This document shows, one piece after another, positions 6,025 through 8,878 of a stretch of DNA of 8,878 nucleotides (position 1 is its first letter; every line of letters starts with the position of its first letter). The position numbers and the translations under genes are program-made. The stretch is from Candidatus Delongbacteria bacterium. Its GTDB lineage: Bacteria > UBA4055. Location: the NCBI GenBank assembly GCA_022013635.1, contig JAKLPX010000313.1:1-8878 (forward strand), given 5' to 3'. A model generated the notes under the pieces. It ran no database searches, was not told the DNA's origin, and saw only the letters and a program-made list of their open reading frames with translations.

Positions 6025-8562
6025 AAAAAACTAAATATAATATTATCGCTGACGATAATGTTTCTAGCTTACGGCGAACTTATAAACATGAATCCTGACC
6101 GGAACGGCGAACCGTGGTGGGCAGGCGGATGGAAAATGCCTGATACCGGAGAAATGGAAAGAATAAACGCACTCCCGAAGTTGACTTTACCGGATTCCTA
6201 CAAGAATAAAAGCAAGGAATTGCCTTACACTCTTGATAATTCCACTCAATCTTTCTTCAGACCGATTTTCAGCCAGCAGGGCGGAAGCTGCGCTCAGGCA
6301 AGCGGCGTAGGTTACAATTTTACTTATGAAATGAACTCGATCAACGGCACAAGTGCAGACGAAGAACCGAACCAATTCCCGACCCATTATACTTATAATT
6401 TTCTAAACGAGGGAGACGGGGGTATCGGTTCAACTTATTTTGGCGGATGGGATATAATAAATGCAGGCGGCATTCCGAATGTGCCGACTTACGGAGGAAT
6501 GTGGCCTTCAACCGATCCGGATACCATGTTTAAAATATGGATGAACGGATTCGATAAATACAAAACAGGTATGGATAAAAGGATTATTGAAGTTATTTCC
6601 ATTCCCGTAAATACTCCTGAAGGTTTGGAGACATTGAAACAATATTTTAATGATTATTGTAATGGCTCGCCTAGTGGCGGTATAGTAAATTTTGCCGCCG
6701 GAGTCAGCTATACATTCAGTATGGGAAGCCTGCCGGTTGAAACAGAAAATCAGGGACAATTGATGGTTTTAAATTGGGATCAAAATGTAAACCATGCGAT
6801 GACATTTATCGGCTATAACGACTCTGTCAGATGGGATTTTAATACTGACGGAAAATATACAAATGACATTGATATTACCGGCGACGATATTGTTGATATG
6901 AGAGATTGGGAAATCCGCGGTCTTCTGATGGCTAACTCATGGGGAACGGGATGGGCGAACGGCGGAAAAGCATGGGTGGCTTACCGGACTTTGGCGCTGA
7001 GTTTGGAAGACGGCGGCATTTGGACAAATACTGTACATACGATCAGGATCAGAGATGATTTTTCGCCTAATCTTTATTTAAAAACAACAATTAATTTCAG
7101 CGATAGAAAAGAATTAAAGATTTACGCCGGCGTATCCTCCGACACAGCGGCTGTTGCGCCTGAATACACTATTTCATATCCACACTTCAATCATCAGGGC
7201 GGAGCGGATATCGGAATGGCGGGAGATTCAAATATTTTAGAACTCGGACTGGACATAAGCCCGTTATTATCTTATGTGGAAACAGGGAAAAAATCGAAAT
7301 TCTTTTTATGTGTAGAGCATAAGGAAGACGGCGCTGCCGGCAGAGGAAGCGTAACCTCATTTTCGGTAATTGACGGATCGGGAAACGAATATATCAGTCC
7401 TCAAACCAATGTCTCAATCGTTAAAAATTCTACCGTTTATTTAGGTGTTAAAGCCGTTATTGATTTTAATGCGCCGCAAATTATAGATGTTGTTTTACCG
7501 ACAGCTGAGGCCGGCATCCCCTATTCTCACACTTTAACGGCACAAAACGGAATAGAACCGTATAGATGGGACATAATCTTTGATTATAATGAAACTGAAA
7601 ATCCGAACGAATTCCCTACAAATACGGAAAATCAGTTGATTGTGACTAATGATGACGACGGATTTTCGATTATAGACCTTGATTTTCAATTCCCTTTCTT
7701 TGGCGGGCTTTACGACAAAGTTACCGTAATTACCGACGGGTCAATCTTATTCGGTAATCAGTTTGAATATGTAAGATCCGAAGGCGATATTTTGGCGTTT
7801 AAAACCATAACTGTCTATGGAGCCGATCTTATGGCTTATCCGGAAGACGGAGACGGTATTTATTATTCGATGGATAGCGAATGTCTGACGGTCAGGTGGA
7901 TAACTTCTATGTGGGGTCAACGGTATGTAAACCTTGATTTTGCATGTAAAATTTATGCAAACTCGAATATCGAATTCTATTACGGCGACAACCTGACAAC
8001 CGGAATTTCCTGGGCCTCAGGAATATCAAACGGAAAAGTTATAGACGCAGTGATAACATCCATTTCGAATGTTACGGATCCTTCCGGTTTGAAAACAGGA
8101 TTTGCTACCACTGATTATCCTTATGGAATTGAATTAAGTTCGGATGGTGTTTTCGGTGGGACTACAACAGAGATCAATAAAACATGGAATGTAAATTTCA
8201 GGGTAACTGACGATCAGAATATTTCATGTCTAAAAGAACTTATATTTACAACCTCAACAGGAATTGAATACAACGGAGATACGGCGATATCTGATTTTGA
8301 ATTAATGCAGAATTACCCTAACCCTTTTAATCCTGCGACAAGAATAAGTTTCAATCTGAAAAATAATCAGACAATGTCTTTGAAAGTTTATAACTCGACC
8401 GGTGAAACAGTTGACACGATTTTAAACAACAAACTACTGAACTCAGGAAAATATTCCTATGATTGGACGGCTTCGGAAAAATTATCTTCCGGAACTTATT
8501 ATTTCGGGTTGGAATCGAAAACAGGCGTTAAACAAATAAGAAAAATGACGATATTAAAATAA
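6022..8562 (+). CDS. Secreted papain-like (C1) cysteine peptidase with Ca-loop insert, nested Ig/nidogen-like domain and T9SS sorting domain
   Basis: Predicted exported cysteine endopeptidase of 846 residues, a paralogue of the preceding gene from which it is separated by 11 bases, so the two are probably one operon. A Sec signal peptide (1-18, cleavage near YG/EL) is followed by NPDRNGEPWWAGG (24-36) and a possible propeptide. The C1 domain spans about 68-337, with FSQQGGSCAQASG (Cys90), NHAMTFIGY (His258) and NSWGTGWAN (Asn305). Two acidic metal-type loops lie between His and Asn (272-297). A beta-rich domain (about 348-478) precedes a split putative Ig domain (about 488-518 and 699-745) holding a nidogen-like insert (about 531-691). 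The C-terminus (757-846) is a T9SS type A sorting domain: FELMQNYPNPFNPATRISF, LKVYNSTGE, GTYYFGL and the basic end QIRKMTILK. The protein should therefore be moved across the outer membrane by T9SS and released or anchored at the surface. The chosen ATG has a good SD. Substrate unknown. Confidence 0.92.
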   Translation: MKKLNIILSLTIMFLAYGELINMNPDRNGEPWWAGGWKMPDTGEMERINALPKLTLPDSYKNKSKELPYTLDNSTQSFFRPIFSQQGGSCAQASGVGYNFTYEMNSINGTSADEEPNQFPTHYTYNFLNEGDGGIGSTYFGGWDIINAGGIPNVPTYGGMWPSTDPDTMFKIWMNGFDKYKTGMDKRIIEVISIPVNTPEGLETLKQYFNDYCNGSPSGGIVNFAAGVSYTFSMGSLPVETENQGQLMVLNWDQNVNHAMTFIGYNDSVRWDFNTDGKYTNDIDITGDDIVDMRDWEIRGLLMANSWGTGWANGGKAWVAYRTLALSLEDGGIWTNTVHTIRIRDDFSPNLYLKTTINFSDRKELKIYAGVSSDTAAVAPEYTISYPHFNHQGGADIGMAGDSNILELGLDISPLLSYVETGKKSKFFLCVEHKEDGAAGRGSVTSFSVIDGSGNEYISPQTNVSIVKNSTVYLGVKAVIDFNAPQIIDVVLPTAEAGIPYSHTLTAQNGIEPYRWDIIFDYNETENPNEFPTNTENQLIVTNDDDGFSIIDLDFQFPFFGGLYDKVTVITDGSILFGNQFEYVRSEGDILAFKTITVYGADLMAYPEDGDGIYYSMDSECLTVRWITSMWGQRYVNLDFACKIYANSNIEFYYGDNLTTGISWASGISNGKVIDAVITSISNVTDPSGLKTGFATTDYPYGIELSSDGVFGGTTTEINKTWNVNFRVTDDQNISCLKELIFTTSTGIEYNGDTAISDFELMQNYPNPFNPATRISFNLKNNQTMSLKVYNSTGETVDTILNNKLLNSGKYSYDWTASEKLSSGTYYFGLESKTGVKQIRKMTILK
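6835..6912 (+). other. Calcium-loop-like insert between catalytic His and Asn of the second peptidase
   Basis: Encodes residues 272-297. DFNTDGKYTNDI keeps the ligand positions 1, 3, 5 and Gly6 of an EF-hand loop but has Ile at position 12 where the paralogue has Glu. The second loop, DITGDDIVDMRD, keeps Asp at positions 1, 5, 9 and 12. Conservation of the acidic positions while flanking residues vary supports a real metal site, inferred only from pattern. Confidence 0.55.
8290..8559 (+). other. Region encoding the type IX secretion system C-terminal sorting domain (type A)
   Basis: About 90 residues closing the second peptidase, with the SDFELMQNYPNPFNPATRI opening motif, a central Tyr/Gly beta repeat (SGKYSYDW, SSGTYYFGL) and a short basic terminal strand. 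In T9SS cargo this domain is recognised by the outer-membrane machinery and usually removed by the PorU-type sortase. No T9SS component gene is in the window. Confidence 0.9.
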
Positions 8563-8574
8563 ATATAAATTCTA

Positions 8575-8606
8575 TTTGCATTGAAATAAATTATATGTTA
8601 TATTTC
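8575..8606 (+). promoter_or_regulatory. Candidate promoter of rpsU
   Basis: Two readings overlap. As a sigma-70 site it is TTGCAT (8577-8582), a 16-base spacer and TATATT (8599-8604). As a Bacteroidota-type site it is TTTG (8575-8578), a 20-base spacer and TATATTTC (8599-8606), close to the -33 TTTG / -7 TAnnTTTG pattern. Either places the transcript start near base 8611 and gives a leader of about 38 bases. Confidence 0.5.
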
Positions 8607-8623
8607 GACCCGAACATTAAGTA

Positions 8624-8648
8624 TGCGACCTAAGGGAGGTGAAACGCA
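8624..8648 (+). promoter_or_regulatory. Extended Shine-Dalgarno inside a predicted hairpin, rpsU leader
   Basis: GGAGGTGA (8635-8642) is an eight-base uninterrupted match to the usual 16S anti-SD, the longest of any gene here. It overlaps a possible hairpin. TGCG (8624-8627) pairs with CGCA (8645-8648), and ACCT (8628-8631) pairs with AGGT (8637-8640). The loop is AAGGG and GAAA is bulged. The hairpin base abuts the GTG at 8649, so folding would hide half of the SD and compete with initiation. Pairing was found by eye and no energy was calculated. Confidence 0.5.
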
Positions 8649-8852
8649 GTGATACACATTAAGATCAGAGACGGAGAACATTTCGAGAAAGCTTTAAAAA
8701 GGTTTACAAAAACTTTTGAAAAGAGCGGAGTATTAGCCGAGCTTAGAATTAGAGAAAGATATGACAAACCGACTTGGGTAAACAGAAGAGAAAGAATTCA
8801 GGCTATGAGAAAACAGCAAAAAATTCAAAGAATGCAAAATCGAGGATTTTAA
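8649..8852 (+). CDS. rpsU: Small ribosomal subunit protein bS21
   Basis: Basic 67-residue protein of the 30S platform that sits near the 3' end of 16S rRNA and helps initiation on mRNA. Family features are the N-terminal strand IHIKIRDGE, the core ALKRFTKTFEKSGVLAELRIRERYDKP (split here as ALKRFTKTFEKSG and LAELRIRERYDKP), then an Arg/Lys-rich helix (NRRERIQAMRKQQKIQRM). The length is normal for bS21. The start is GTG, chosen because the very strong SD (GGAGGTGA) lies just upstream at a normal distance and because the N-terminus then aligns with the family; no in-frame ATG precedes the conserved strand. It probably has its own promoter after the peptidase pair. In Flavobacteriia bS21 is reported to cover the anti-SD and to affect translation of its own strong-SD mRNA; the same control here is inference. 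Confidence 0.94.
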   Translation: MIHIKIRDGEHFEKALKRFTKTFEKSGVLAELRIRERYDKPTWVNRRERIQAMRKQQKIQRMQNRGF

Positions 8853-8878
8853 CTCTACTACATAGTTGAAATAAATAA

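Larger units (their letters stand above)
8563..8648 (+). other. Intergenic leader region upstream of rpsU
   Basis: 86 bases between the second peptidase stop and the rpsU GTG. No hairpin followed by a T-run is visible after the peptidase stop, so some read-through into rpsU is possible. The region carries the rpsU promoter and the structured SD segment listed separately. Confidence 0.7.

Noticed and set aside
8850..8878. Terminator after rpsU (AACT...AGTT inverted repeat)
   Set aside because: Only four pairs around a nine-base loop and no T-run. The window also ends too soon to judge.
1..8878. CRISPR arrays, tRNA or rRNA genes, insertion sequences, attachment sites
   Set aside because: No regularly spaced direct repeats, cloverleaf-like segments, transposase motifs or terminal inverted repeats were found on reading both strands.

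Overview
The window looks like chromosomal DNA from a moderately AT-rich bacterium of the Fibrobacterota-Chlorobiota-Bacteroidota (FCB) superphylum. The main evidence is the secreted protein at 6022-8562. It ends in a type A C-terminal sorting domain of the type IX secretion system (T9SS), with the QNYPNPFNP signature frequent in Ignavibacteria, Cloacimonadota, Marinimicrobia, Delongbacteria and relatives. The phylum cannot be fixed from this window alone. Most genes have recognisable Shine-Dalgarno (SD) sequences, and the visible promoters resemble sigma-70 sites. The rpsU promoter could equally be read as a Bacteroidota -33/-7 type.

Layout. (1) 1-2051, + strand: the 3' end of typA/bipA, then after 13 bases a DEAD-box RNA helicase with a DbpA-type RNA-binding tail. 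This is probably one translation/ribosome-assembly operon. (2) 2052-3358, - strand: a two-gene operon, transcribed right to left, of a hexapeptide-repeat sugar acyltransferase followed by gmhA (sedoheptulose-7-phosphate isomerase). This implies cell-surface glycan work with heptose. The helicase and gmhA stop codons abut with no base between them. (3) 3359-3565: a divergent AT-rich promoter region. (4) 3566-8562, + strand: two tandem paralogous secreted papain-like (C1) cysteine peptidases, 814 and 846 residues, 11 bases apart. Both have a signal peptide, a Cys/His/Asn catalytic set, a calcium-loop-like insert between the catalytic His and Asn, a beta-rich middle domain, and a putative Ig-type domain split by a nidogen-like insertion. 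They differ at the C-terminus: the first ends in a fibronectin type III domain, and only the second carries the T9SS sorting domain. (5) 8563-8878, + strand: a promoter and a structured leader with a very strong SD preceding rpsU (ribosomal protein bS21, GTG start).

The housekeeping genes are ordinary. The most interesting material is the peptidase pair, with its metal-loop insert, nested domain layout and unequal export tags, and the rpsU leader, whose SD can fold into a hairpin that ends directly against the start codon. Nothing suggests CRISPR, phage, insertion sequences or RNA genes.
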